This document shows positions 45,877 to 59,200 of a DNA stretch of 64,000 nt, piece after piece; position 1 is the first letter of the stretch; the number at the start of each line of letters is the position of its first letter. The position numbers were made by a program, and so were the translations under genes. This DNA is from Lunularia cruciata (Eukaryota > Streptophyta > Marchantiopsida > Lunulariales > Lunulariaceae), in contig OX419757.1 in assembly GCA_948567375.1 (NCBI GenBank), positions 21,948,001-22,012,000 on the forward strand. The letters run 5' to 3'. The notes under the pieces are model-generated. The model did not search any database, was not told the origin of the DNA, and saw nothing but the letters and a program-made list of their open reading frames with translations.

Positions 45877-48800
45877 TGAAAACGATGAATTGTTGTATTT
45901 GTAATTTTAATCAGGAGGTGGGCCATTGTAGCCTACTGCTAAGGCGGCTAACGGGGCACGTCAATGCCAGATACACAGAGAAGTCTGTCACATGCCGCAA
46001 GACCAGGGACTCTGACCACGGAGCTTGCTAGCGGCAGGTGGAGCTTAGAGCTCTGTAGTGCGCAGTAGTCTTACGACCTTCTCTGTACGGAATATAGGGG
46101 ACTGATGAGCTTCTTAACTCTACAAAGTAGGAAGTTGAGTCTCGACATGGAGGTTAATATCTTTGATCCATATGTTCTAGAGTCATATATGCTGTAGTAT
46201 ACATAGTGATTATGCTTCAACAAGGAAAGAGAATGGCTGAATCTGTAGCAGTGGACTGTAGAAAAGTTACCCCACTAAATCAACTACACGAGGTACATTC
46301 AAACTACGAGTCTGTATATTTCTTATCTTCAAAAAATTCTATACTTCAATACAAATCCGATTGGTTATTAGGGAAAGTTTACCTGTGATGTGTTTACTTG
46401 GACTCTCAGATATCTCAAACCTTTCAACAGAAGGTAGCATCCTAGCATCTTAAGCTGAGTAAAAGTGAACATGATAATGCGTAAGTATGGATTTTCACAG
46501 CTGCTATTTTATGTATTCACTACTGTAGGAAACTGGATCCTGAATACTTCTCTTTATAGATTGTTACGGAACGAGAGTTCTCCCATTCGTATATTGGTAT
46601 TTCTTGCTCGTCACATCTGACCCGCTCGTGACTGATCATTCCAAACACATTTCTGTTTAACTCAATTTCTCTGTCTTTGCCCTCTGGAAGTTCAGATCTG
46701 GTCCTTCAACATGGCGAATGTGCGGCCCTTTCAAGGTCAATCCATCGCCGAAGAGTAAGAGAACACTATGCTTCTCTGAACAATGTAACTAAGAATAAAT
46801 CTCCAACTCTCAGATGGGGCTTCTTCATCGGGAGCGGAAGTCATGTTGAGTGTACGCCAAGTTATCTACCACTTCCATTCGAATCCTAGGCTTTGTGGAG
46901 TAAGATCTAAGAATCTAGCCAGGACTGCTTCATGCTTCCCTGTGCACCTAAATCTCGGCATAACATGCGCTTTAGTACTCAGAAATTAATGCATATACGG
47001 CGCATGTGTACAAGGAACAAGAGCATTACAGCAATGTCTCGGTTGACAGAGGTCTACCTGGAAAAGCTTGTGGACCATTTGTATCGCAAGACTTGATGTG
47101 CACTTCTCTGACATGACATCTGTACAGGTGTTCGTTTGCAAAGAGGACTGTGCACCTGCCTGCATGGATTGTGAACGCAATCTGCACATATCAATCTAAA
47201 TGATTGCAATCTTTAGTTCGTATCTCGTTAGTCCAAAAATTCTCTTGAAAAATGCTGAAACCTTATCTCACAATTTGAAAACTGCTCACTGCTGTGGTTT
47301 ATGCGGTAGCTCTTCCTTAGCGTCAGACTGCAGTGCAGAACTCATATGTGGTCTCTTGGTTTTGTGTTCCCGTCTCCTATCTGACCCCTGTTCAACTGGT
47401 TCATGTGGCTACCATCAAGCACCTAATTGTGCACAGGAAACTTCTACGACAAGGCAGTCAGGAAAAATCTTACGAATATGAAATAGCCGTAAATGGTAAA
47501 ACCACAACGCAAGAATAAATTCACAAGTACCATTGCTGAACATCCGCAAAGCAACTGCATTCAAGCGCTTCAGAGGGAGCGCTTGAATGTGCATTCAATA
47601 CAGGCTGATCTTAAGGTATGTCAAAGAGGAAACATTCTAGGAGTGCAATTAATTAATACTGACTCTACCTGGGTGCATTGTCAACTTACCGAGCTGGTTG
47701 GTGTTACGTCATTTACCGAGCTGGTTGGTGTTACGTCATTTACCGAGCTGGTTGGTGTTACGTCATCCTCTAATCTCATTCTTCTGATGGACGAGGAGAT
47801 GTTAAAGCTTGTACTATTACAGAAGGATTGCGCCATCTGATAGTCAAAAACTGACTCTCATGAACCGCATTGATTGAGTGCAATCAGTTACTTCTACTCC
47901 CAAGGGAACTGGGGCCCTTTTGTCATAGCTCACGCATTCAGCATTGAGTTTCCTAAGAGCATGTCATCGAGTCTTCAACCAGGAAACAGACAGGCAGACA
48001 GATATCCCAAGATTACAACAAGATATCCCAAGATTCCGAGTTGCACGAAAGAGAGCCACAAAGGATCTTGCATGAATGCTTGCTCTGATGAGAGGGCTAG
48101 AAGAATCTGTCTCCAATGAGAAGTTCAAGACACCCTTCTAGCTCATTGGATGGCGGGGGCCTGAGACAAACTCCCGTTACAGTCCTAAACTCAAAGCAAC
48201 TTCGCAACATTTAACACAAAGGAGCTGAAACTGCACTATACTCGATGTGGGTTGGAACATTGATAAAAGGCACGATACCAAGAGTGATTATTCAGTTTCA
48301 AAAAATTTCAGTTCGACGCATCGTGAGGTCACGAACAAGGACACGACCAGGTAGAGACATAGATAATTGAAGCATGAAGAAGCTCATACTCTCAGTCAGT
48401 GTCCATCACGATCTTCGCACAACATGCAAAGGACATCGCACATGGAAACCCAAGCGCATAACCAACTAAAATGCCGATACAGTAAAATGCAAGATTAAAG
48501 ATCATCGCTTAACAAGATGACTGTTTATAATCATGCAGGAGATTTATTTCTCGAGTCAAGTATCTTCCATTCAAACTTCAGACCTAAGGGCAAGTACGAC
48601 CGGGGTTTCCCAGATAAGGGATAAGTTTCTCTCGCACTCTAAATATTGCAAAGAGGCTATCTTTGCCTGTACAAAGGTAATTGGTGTATTTCATCCCATT
48701 CTGTTGGAACTAACAGCATCGGAAATTACTTGAATCATCGAAGGAACTTTGGCTATGAAGGTTGTGTCTAATTGTCCCGTGCTCTATTGACAATGTCACC

Positions 48801-48995
48801 GCATGTTCTTGAGTTAATTCAACCTACCAAGAAGGTGCTTCATGAACAATCAGTAATTTGTGCCTTTCTGCAAGAATGGTACAAGAGCTTCCGTAGCTAG
48901 TTCAGGCCTCCACATAAGACTACCTTAACAGAAGTCCTTTGATTCCTCCTATTGCCGAAGTTGAATGCACCCCATGAAAAATCACCTAGCTACCA
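45877..48995. other. Intergenic region between two convergent genes
   Basis: Holds the 3' ends of the hairpin protein gene (+) and PET100 (-). 47493-47840 is open on + and includes three 27-bp repeats, but has no domain. No other structure was found. Confidence 0.4.
47686..47766. repeat. 27-bp tandem repeat, three copies
   Basis: TTACCGAGCTGGTTGGTGTT.. starts at 47686, 47713 and 47740 with a period of exactly 27 and no visible difference between units. One + frame reads TELVGVTSF three times. The multiple-of-three unit is suggestive, but the surrounding frame shows no other coding sign. Confidence 0.9.
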
Positions 48996-50128
48996 CTACT
49001 GCTTGTTTTTCTTTATCATTTCTCGCATTTCCTCGCCTGTTGGAGGCCTCGGTCCCTCGGGTGGGTATACAACATAGGACCGCTGGAAAATGAGCAGAAG
49101 AGCGTGTATCAATAACGTGGAAAACAAAATTCCATCAAGAAAAGAACAAAAGTTAGGTTTGGACAGGAAATTGAGTACAACACCTTCAACACTCCCGAAG
49201 CCGACCAATCCTTAGTGCTTACAACGACAGGTTGACTCATATGTGCCCGGACATATAGTCGATCTTGGGCTAACATTTGGGGTAAAATTGAACAGATGTG
49301 GCACTTGAGCAAAAAGTTCAAAGAAATCCTTCTACTGTTATCCTAAGTCTCTTTTCCCTTGATCCTTGACCCCTTGAACGTAGATAACATCCATAGATAT
49401 CTCTTCAGAAAAAAGGAAGTTGCCCTTCATCAACAACTCTGAAATGCTTCTTACTCGTTAAACCCCGAAAGAACTCTCAATAGACTAATCCAAGCTTCAT
49501 CAATTGACTGATAGGTTGTGAGCGAGACACCCGCACGAAGTCAACCAGAGGGAGTATCTCCTGCGTGAATAAATTCATGCCCTTGAGGTGTCTGACTACG
49601 AGTTTAGGTCAAACTTTGCGAACTAAACAGAGATTTTCCTAATCAGGTGCTCATCCGCTCAATTCACAGCTGCAAATACTATAAAACTTTACAGTTTCAA
49701 GTTCACATATTTTCACATGTTCCAGGAAAGTTGCGAATCCATTGGTAAAAGTCAGCTCATGGAGAACCTAAATATTTGTCAGAGACAAACTTAGAGGCAA
49801 ATCCCACGATCTTAAGTCCAACAATCCACAGAAAGTACAGAGAACATGATACTCAGGTGCTTATCCTCTAAATTCAAGTCACATTCATAAATTTCCGGTG
49901 CGTTTCATATGGACGATCGACATTAAAGAAATCAAAATCAGCCAAGTTCCCTCAGAGTAGAACCTCGGCCAACAGTACAAAGAGAAAAGACGAACTCACA
50001 TTTCGGATGATCCGTTCCAGATTCTGTGGATCATAAGCGAACACCGACATCATAAGAATGGGAATGGAAATGTAGCAACCAAACTTGAAAACCTCGAGCA
50101 CCCCCTTCTTAGTTCCAACAGCAGACAT
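48996..50128 (-). CDS. PET100: Cytochrome c oxidase assembly factor PET100
   Basis: PET100 is a small mitochondrial inner-membrane chaperone needed to assemble complex IV. Two exons on the - strand: 50128-50000 (43 codons) and 49082-48996 (28 codons and stop). The donor is AAT|GTGAGT and the acceptor TTCCAG|CGG, both phase 0, with an intron of 917 bases. The 71-residue protein is close to the family's usual length. It begins MSAVGTKKGVLEVFKFG, has one membrane segment near 16-33 (YISIPILMMSVFAY), then a PQNLERIIRN stretch, and the signature YVVYPPEGPRPPTGEEM before a lysine-rich end. The frame is open 5' to a TAG just before 50224, but contains no earlier ATG, so 50128 is the start. A telo-box-like motif lies about 230 bases upstream. 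Confidence 0.92.
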
Positions 50129-50354
50129 AGCTCCTTGCTCTTTGCTCCCAGCTTCCGTTCTTCTGCTGAATTTGTGCACACTGCTAGGGGTGCGTCGATG
50201 CGCATTCTGCTTCAGTCTGCGCACCTAGCGACGGGATAGCTTACGGCGGGGCTTTCGTCGACGGAGATATCCAAACGGCGTCCTTCTCCATTTGAAGTCT
50301 CCGTCAACAAACAAAGTACGACGGAGAAAATTCATTTATCAGCCCTATTTAGTG

Positions 50355-50364
50355 TTTAGGGTTT
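50355..50364 (-). promoter_or_regulatory. Telo-box-like motif upstream of PET100
   Basis: Read on the - strand the sequence is AAACCCTAAA, about 230 bases before the PET100 ATG. Telo-boxes (AAACCCTAA) are common in promoters of plant housekeeping and translation genes. Position and orientation support it; nothing shows that it is used. Confidence 0.45.
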
Positions 50365-51964
50365 AATGTTTCAGTTTACATCTTCCGTCTTTTATCGCTA
50401 ATATAAGTAGCAGTAAGTAAATAATGAAAGTCCCATTTAGAATTTGCAATTTGCCTGTAGAGTCAGATAGTTCAGACAGTCAGAATGTTTTATGCGCATT
50501 GTTGTTCTTTTGTTGATGGTGTTTAAGTTTCTATCATTTTTTATCATATTTCTACCATTTTAAATAGAAACTAGGATGCTATTTTCGTTCTATATTTTTT
50601 TTTTGCAACGTCAATCCGTTATTCCGATCATAAGCAAGAGACGGTGCGCATTATGTATACTAATTATGAAAATTTGCATATTCTCTCACTTAAAATTGTG
50701 GGTATATACATTAATCCCGTGTCCACTTTGTGTAATTAGTAATTGGTCCAGTTTTTAAAAGTAAAGAATACTTTTTTATCAGGTGAATAGAAAAATAACA
50801 TGTTTTTTATTAATTTCATTCTCACTTGAGATATAATATAATAACAATTATAAAATTCAGTTTTATAATCATATGTTTGGAGATAAATGTATTTATTTTA
50901 TCATTCGTTTGCAAATGTTTTTAACTAGTAACATTATTTAGAACCATAAGTATCAAAGTACTTTAACTAATACAAATCTTCTATTTATTCATTCATACAA
51001 GAATTACTAGGACATAAATCTGTGTTTTCTCTTATTCTCAGTTATTCACGGCATTGTAATATTACATTAGAAATTTAATTTATTAAAATATTTACTGAGA
51101 CATTATTCTGATGGTTTTAACTATAAATTTAATTTATCTGTTTGAATGATGATGAAAAGAAATATGTACAGAATTTTCTTGATAAAATTTAGTAGAAAAA
51201 TCCAATTTACATTAATAAGAAAGAGCACTAATAAGACAATACATTTGATATGCTACTATATCTTTTTTTCTTATTTGATAATATCTTAGATAAATATGAA
51301 TATGGAAATAAGTACTATCTAATATTAGAAGATTTCAAAGATTATGAAATTATCATATTGTTCTAATGAGAAAATTTTGAATAGAAAATTTTCAATTACT
51401 CATTCTTTTTTTTTAGAGACTCCTAAAAAATAAGAATTTAATTTTAAATTTTATTATTTAATAGCGATAACATTATAACTCATAATTTAACTTCATTTAT
51501 ATCTAGTTTAACAAGTATTGTAGCATGAATATGTAAGAATCCTTTGATAAACATAAACCTAATAGTTTATAGATTTGTATTGTTCACCCCACAACCCTCT
51601 TGGCTGTTCTCAATGAGCAAAATTCAACATTTAAGCATTGTCATTCTAAGTAGGTTACCACATAAATCAAATTACACTAAATCTAAATGCCTAATTTTCC
51701 TTTATTTAAAACCATTTAAAAAATAACATAAGATCCAGCTTAATTAAAAAAATTTAGATGTAGAGACACCCAAAATAAATATTAAAATTGGTTAAATTAT
51801 TTACCTGAGGTAAAATTAACATAATTAATAGCTAGAACAAATTACTAGAACCATTCACATTTCATTTTTAAAATCAATCAATATAGGTTGTATGTTTTAT
51901 AGAATGAAAATAACATGACCTTGTAATTTGTATTAGAGAGAATGAATATTAACTTGTAATAGAG

Positions 51965-52069
<105 letters not shown>

Positions 52070-53342
52070 TCTTATAATCAGCCGACTTATATCGAGAGGA
52101 AAATAAGCCTTTATATGCCTTTTATTCTGATTTGTATCATATTAGTCAATGGTTTCCTTGATATCCTTATCATTATATGTTAGAATTTTAAGCTCATTTT
52201 AGAAAAGCTAACTTCCATTTAAATTGGGGTCTGAATTTAGATTATATTTTGCATATAACTTAATCACTAGAAAATATATTACATTATAGAAATCATATAA
52301 TAGGTACACCAAACTAATTTTGTATATTAGTTTTGAGATAGAAGACGAAAACTACACTCTGCCCGAGCGTTGATGGATGAGGTACAGCCAAAATAAACTT
52401 TCGTTATCATAGAAAAGATTAATTTCTGTTAAAACTAAACTGTAGGCGATGTGATGTACTTAAAAAATAATTTCAAGAGAGTTATTGCAAGATAAGCATA
52501 TATATATATATATATATATATATAAGAGTAACGATACATGAAATTATTAAGATGATATATAAATTACATTGAGATTAAGCGAAATAGCGGAACTGGAGTG
52601 GAAAGTCATGAATAGTGTAAGAGAGTATAAGAGTCAAGCAAGCAAGATGCCAATGAATTGAGATTCCATTTAAACTGGAATCATTATAAACACGATATCG
52701 AAAGATCTCCGCATAAATAAGCATAAAACGTATTCATTATATTTCTCATTATAAAGAATACAAGCATATGTACTCAACAAAAGTAACATATCATTTGAAT
52801 AATTCCACCCATGTTTTAACTTGAAAAATGAACATTACTGCAAACCCAGATCCAAGTATTATTTTAGAATTCTTTCCAGAAGGATACCAGTATTGGAATA
52901 TGAACTCAACGGAAAATATAGTGAGAATCCCTGCTAATTTACAAAAAAAAGGTTATTGATATTCTTCCATCAACAACACCAGCAAATACCACGGAAAATC
53001 TAGGCACTTCTAGTGATTTTCATATGAAGAAAATTTTACACCTGATTGTAGTGATTGTTAAAGATGAGGTTTGAAACCTTTTTACCAATTCGGGAATATA
53101 TTCTAAAGCGCATACTTTTTATCCGTCCTGAATCTGCAAAAAGTTTGCCTAATCAATCAAGATGAGTTATAGAATTCACCGCTTAATCACTTGTCTCTAT
53201 ACTTCCAAAATTATCCAAAGATAAGCGGTATTTTAAATTTGAAAACTATACTATATAAGGAAAATAGTGATGTGATCAAATTCTGACGTCTTCCTATAAC
53301 TGGACCTTAAACATCCCATTTGGACCTTCTTATATATGCAGT

Positions 53343-53417
53343 AAGTGGGACTCACCCGGCCCTTCCAGAGGGTCCCGGATCTGCGCAGATTGTTAAGGGA
53401 GGATTAGCTCCCCACTT
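53343..53417. repeat. GC-rich island with weak inverted ends inside the AT-rich block
   Basis: About 75 bases of clearly higher G+C start AAGTGGGACTC and end GCTCCCCACTT (reverse: AAGTGGGGAGC), so the two ends are loosely inverted. GTGGGACTCAC at the left resembles GTGGGACCTCAC read on - near 62207-62218. Possibly the remains of a tiny transposable element. Confidence 0.35.
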
Positions 53418-54527
53418 TATGATTTAAGTTGAATTTTGAATTCTACTTGGTTTGCAGCTATCACTTTAGATATGAATCAATATCAAAATTACATCTAATA
53501 AGAAGCACAATTCTGCCTACCTCCATTTACATTGAAAAATATTACTTTCAATGTTAAACAATTTTTTACCAATATGATAGTTGTTCTGTATTACTCTAGG
53601 TCATACCAGTGACTAAATTCGTATTGAAGGACTTAAATTTGCGATCTGGTGTCACCTTTTTTCGATTTCAGATACCTTAAGGTTTCTGTGTATTTAATTT
53701 ATTATCCGTTCCTTCGAACAACTAGCCAAATAGAAACTATGTCGTCTACATTTAAGAACATACTTTGAACTCACAATTTATTTATTTTATTGGGTATCAA
53801 GTATCTTATTAGGTTTCAACTCAAAGATTTAAACAATACACTTTGAGGAGCTACTTATTGGACTCACTTATATGGTTCAGCCTCCAAGATGCAAAGCTCT
53901 CTTTACACATCTCTGCACAAAAATCCATAAGTATATTTTTCTATGCTCCTGTATGCTGTTGAGCGAGAGAAATAAAATAAGAAAAGTTGAAAAAACTGGA
54001 ATTACCTTAATATATCAGATTCTCCTCCACATACATTACTCCTCTACATAAAATGTGGAATATATTTCTCTGTATATGTTTGCATTCATATTTGTCTATC
54101 TCGTCAAGTAATGTTCAAGATATAATACTGCTCTAAATAGCGGTAACTTCTATCTGTTTTGATTTTGATCTTGGTCTGATAGCATTAAAATATATTGATA
54201 TTTGTAATCGTTGGAGTTAGGAACTTAGTGGCGATTTGATATCGCGTATGATTTGCTAGGAAAAGTGAGTGCAACTGTGTAGAAAACAACACATGACTCT
54301 AGTAACTTTGGACATATACACAACACGCCTTCAGACGAATGAAGGGTAATTTCTCAGGTTTACAACGTAGCACCACGACAAGCAGTAGGGCCAACGATGC
54401 CTCATTTAACCTATGTGTCCCTCAATAGAGAGCTGACTTTTGTTGTGTGGGGTATGGATACGACGTAATAAGGACGAAGTTTCGGATTGTAATTTGCGAA
54501 GCCTGGTTTACGAGTACGTGTTCAGGG

Positions 54528-54537
54528 TTTAGGGTTT
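54528..54537 (+). promoter_or_regulatory. Telo-box-like motif at 54.5 kb
   Basis: TTTAGGGTTT (reverse AAACCCTAAA) lies only a few bases before the ATG at 54544, at the point where the AT-rich block gives way to gene-like composition. It could mark a promoter or leader. Confidence 0.35.
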
Positions 54538-54543
54538 ACGAAC

Positions 54544-55065
54544 ATGGAAGTACGTGGACTTACATGTTCGTTGCCCATTTCTATACGGAGAGAAGACCGG
54601 CTTGTCTGTTCAACTGATTTGATGATGACTCGATACCTTCACTTCCAAGAACCTAAAATCCGAGCGGCAGATGACATGAAGGTAGATGCTTGCATCTCCT
54701 TTGTCTTCCATAATACACCAGTAGAGCTACTATCCATTCTCATCACTTCGTTTGGACTTTGTTGGCACGCCGTTTGGTGGACAAACAGGTTCTGGACTGA
54801 ATGTGAAGCCACAAAACAATTTACACTCAACAACGCAGTAAGCCCATCTAAGAGCTCCTCTGCAAGGCGAAGTGGAGATCACAAACAGGTCGAGTATATA
54901 CAGAGATGGACTGAAGGAAACTTCGTCGGTATCAGCAGAAAAGGTAGACGGTCTGCAATAATACGAATCTCTAGCCACACTGGCTCGCGTATGGAAACAA
55001 GCCAACAATTCTGGACCACACGGTCATGTGTCAAACTAAGAAGCACCCGCGTAGTGAGACACTGA
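54544..55065 (+). CDS. Hypothetical ORF, 173 codons
   Basis: ATG-initiated, open for 173 codons, directly after a telo-box-like motif, which is the only hint in its favour. The product is basic towards the end, with scattered cysteines and tryptophans (CWHAVWWTNRFW) and no domain I know. The opposite strand is also open over much of the same stretch (54730-55008, 54879-55109), which weakens the case. It could be a plant lineage-specific gene, the first exon of something longer, or chance. Confidence 0.2.
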   Translation: MEVRGLTCSLPISIRREDRLVCSTDLMMTRYLHFQEPKIRAADDMKVDACISFVFHNTPVELLSILITSFGLCWHAVWWTNRFWTECEATKQFTLNNAVSPSKSSSARRSGDHKQVEYIQRWTEGNFVGISRKGRRSAIIRISSHTGSRMETSQQFWTTRSCVKLRSTRVVRH

Positions 55066-56284
55066 TGACTTATTCCAGATGAAGACGAGGAAAACACAAA
55101 TATGTCCACATGATACAGGTAAAGATCTTGCCACTTGGCGTTTTAGACGACAAAAGCCTTTCAACCATCCAGGTCCTCAAAAGAGCGGGCATGAGTACCG
55201 AAGGCCAGCCTAGATCAAAGACATTCTCGGTTTCGTTCCAGAATATCAATTGATTGCTGCCGATATCCCGCCCCAAGGAAAATTGTTGGATTGACGTCCC
55301 CAAATCTGGAACATCATGCCGTACCTCCTCTCTTGGAGCGTGCCAACCACAGAAAACCAACTAAACTAATGTGCCAAGCTCAGAACTAGGACGGCCTGCA
55401 CGTGAACCAACTTACGCTCAGAACCATTGAACGACTGATGCAAGACACAAATGGAAAGTTAGTGACATGAGCAGAGCAGAAATCAAAACTATTGGATCCA
55501 GCGGCAGCAGCTCTTCCCCCGGCACATTGTATGTCTTCAGCCAGCCCATCCAATATGTGAAACACGTCACAAGACGTTTAATTCCTCCACAAGGCTAGTC
55601 AAAGCCATAGAGAGGCATGCTGGACTCGGTACAAATCAGCACCGACAATGGGTTAGTCGGAATAGTACACAGTTATATGGACATGCGAACTCAATTGAGT
55701 CAACACAATTGAAGTGAACTTGAAATATAACCAGATCAGCGAACCTAAAAATGCACAAGTATCAGATGTCGACGTCCATGCCACAATGGACGACCTAGTT
55801 TGTTTGTTCCAACCGTACTTATTCCTATAAGGACAAATAATACTGAAACTCTATTCTTCTTTTGATCGAATGGGCAGGTTACCTGCGATTGCTTGACCTA
55901 ACCGTAGCGCTATACTTGTGGTGGCTTACCCACTTTAAGCCTACATACTGGTAATTGCAGGAAGTGAGTACTGTATCAGTTCTTGTTGGGTTGGAGTCAT
56001 GAATGCAGTAACATACCTACCTACCTTCTTTGTACACAAATAGGCAGTACATCAACGTGTTTCCTTCACCTCTATGCTACATCTGCATTTTAAATCATTC
56101 GGCACTCAGGTCATGCCCAAAGAAAGAGTGAACTCTTTATCGACATGTGACGAAAAATGGACCTAGAGCCAGTAAGGTATCACCCGAGTCTGATAAGGCT
56201 TGCAATGTCTCCAAATCTTAACCTCACGGACTGGACAAGGCATGCATGCAATGAACTATCACAAAGTAGCAAAACCCAGCTGAC
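55066..56284. other. SCAMP downstream region
   Basis: Between the hypothetical ORF and the SCAMP stop. The last few hundred bases before 56285 should be the SCAMP 3' UTR. A - strand open stretch at 55070-55360 has no motif. Nothing else seen. Confidence 0.4.
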
Positions 56285-59200
56285 TTAGATGGCTGCTCTT
56301 AGAGCCCCTTGAGCAGCTTGGCGCTTCATTTCTGCTGCCTTTCCTGAACCCCTGAAGTAGCTGTAAACTTCCTGCATTACCAAAGTCAAGAATTCTGTCG
56401 GTACCAGATGATGAATTGCAGTGACCAAGGCAGTAGCTTACGAATAACTGATTTGCAACTAAATAGGAACAAAATACTCCGTTCCACTTGCGAGCTCTAC
56501 TTGCAGACTTTGACGACAAAAGACTTACCTTGAGCACAAATAAACTCAAGAGAAGTTCCAGGCCGAAGAGAATCACCCCAATCATATACAAGACCTGTGG
56601 ACAAGTCCAAAGGCAGTTAATTAGCATCTCACTAAACGATTAACACCGGGTGCCTCAAAGCGAGACTAAGAAAACATTGGGTGTGTATAGTAACGAGCTG
56701 GGGTGAGTAATAGTTACCAAATCCATAACAAGTGTGGGTCCACTGACATAAGATAATCAAAAGACTCCAAACAGACGCAAAAAGAGGTGCAAGAATATTT
56801 TCTGGGTTCCTTGGAGCTCATTAAAAATCACTAAAATAAATGGTTAAACATCAGCGATCGACTGTGTATAAAATGGCCGAGAATCTGCGAGTAAAATTAA
56901 AACCTCACATGTCGTGTAAAATAAGATAGGGAAACCATCGAACAACAGACTAGTTGCAATAAACAGAATCATTGGGCAACGTGGAGAGTACACACCCCAA
57001 TGATTGTGCTATCTCCAAAGATGTCTAAGGTTGGCAATATTCCCCTGTAACATCAAACCAGGGGGAACACTGTCAGACCAACTTCCCTCAACCCTCACAA
57101 ATAGAGATTAAAGCGTGCAACTTCCGACATATGCCACATTCTCTCCCAAGTGGCACTCCTTGATAGTGGCTTCGGCATATCAGCAAACAACTTCAAATTA
57201 TAGATCCTCTTGTGCGATGAATCAGGTCAATAGGTCTACATTCTCGTTAAAAACAAACTGGTGCTCATACAACTCGAGATGAAATACTCACGCAAGTGAT
57301 TTTCCTTTGAAGACAATGGGAGGGCCAACCAAAGCCAGCGCGACGAAGGCAATGTGCAGCTGTTAAAGACAATATACGATGTCAAAGAGTGGTAAATAGG
57401 ACGAGACAGGCAATTGTCATCCAAAAATATAACAAATTTTTTGGATTTTGTGAAACAATAGAGCAGAAGTCTCACCAAATAGAAGATGAAAAACCAGCCA
57501 AACTTGAGTGCACTTTCGGTCCTGATACAGCCAACAATCAAGAAGTTAATGACGTAATAAAACTCGGTTAATGTACACTTTCTGCCTGGACCCAAGGTAG
57601 ACGAAGATGCACATGAAAAAGAGGACAATGGCTAGATATAGATGCCACAAGCCATTACCTCATCGCGCGGTACACTGGGCGATACCATAAGAAATATGAA
57701 CCGGGGAACCCAGCCAAAATATAAATAATAGCAAGGAACCAGATCTGCACACCTGTGAAAATTAACTAAATTGTTAGAGCACTTAATTTCTACAAAAAGG
57801 AAGTCAAACCCAAGCTTATCATCTATAAATGTAAGTAGAGTGACTTGAGAAAATTTAATATTAGCGAGTAGGTAAAGCTATCCATTACGAGCGGAATGGT
57901 ACCCAGCAAATATGGAACAAGTAAAGGTCTATGGCGAATGCACACGAGAGAAAGAGCTTACCGTATGAGGTTGTCACCGAGCCCTTTATCCATGCTCCAG
58001 TAACAGCGGCAAAGTTCCATGTCAGACACAGTAAAATACCTGCAAAAGTTTCAGAGGGCATACATACCTTCAGATTGACAAACCGCCTCTCCGTGCATCA
58101 GTTACAGCAACTAATCTTGCGTCTATGTCAAGAGCAAATAAATAATACAATTATAACTTGCTCAATCTTAAACTACATTCCTCGACTATTAGTACTGCAG
58201 ACTTCAACGGAACTCCCACATTGCACAAGGTTGAAAACAAATGCATAGCATAGATAAGCCTACCGAGCCAGCTTGCATAAGCGAAGTACTGAATACGCTG
58301 CAAGTGCATCGGGATATCTCTTGGAATATCATGATGGAGAATGGGCAGAAAAGGGGGCCAATTCTTATCCTCAATCAGGATACCAGCTGCATCAACAAAA
58401 AGGTAAGGCTCATGAGATACCACACTTATTTCATTGATGGCGAACTTTGTGACTGCATAGTAGAACGAGTATCTACAGTAATTGTCCAAACGGTTGATAC
58501 AGGGAAAGCACTACAGTCAAGAAAAACCAGAAACAAAATCACTACATTGACGATGGCAACGCTCAACAAATCACCTGCGACATCTTAGTTGACGGAGGAC
58601 CACCACTGGGTCTCCCGGGGGAACCCGACTCACCAAGTAGTGGCATCAAAGTTTTACCGACCACAGACATCTATACTGATATTAAAGTAGGGAGTACCTC
58701 TAGCAGCAGCTTCTTCTCGTCGCTTTAGTTCCTGAGAACACAGAAGGTCGAGAGCAAACTAGCGTCAATAAACGCAAGACATCTTTGAAACGTCCCCGAA
58801 TATTTAATCATAACGGATTGAGAGAGAGAATGTGTACTGGGTTGGCGACCACTACGTGTACACACTATCTTGTACAATTTATTTTTTAAGTCGCATCATG
58901 AAGCTCAACTATCATCAGAAGATTTTACCTGCTCCTTCTTTCTCAACTCATCTTCTTTTTGTTTCAGCTCTTTTTCCTTTTTCCTCAATTCCTGTGACGA
59001 GTGAACGGATAGCTTTCGTCAGTGCGTGGCCAATTTGACTCCGCCATTCCGAAGAAGACTGCGTCTGAACAGAAATCCAACTGAACTAACGGATAAATAT
59101 CCGTTCAATATTAGCACTCACTTTTGCTCCACCGAGAGGAATATCCACGGTCGCATCGCTGGCATTCAGAGGTTCTGGCGGAAGAGGAGAGAGCCTTGAG

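Noticed and set aside
46870-46890. tRNA T-arm-like TTCGAATCC
   Set aside because: No acceptor or anticodon arm can be formed around it; no tRNA gene was found anywhere in the window.
57236-57628. 130-codon - strand frame as a single protein
   Set aside because: It reads through SCAMP exon 8 and introns; the spliced model explains the conserved part.
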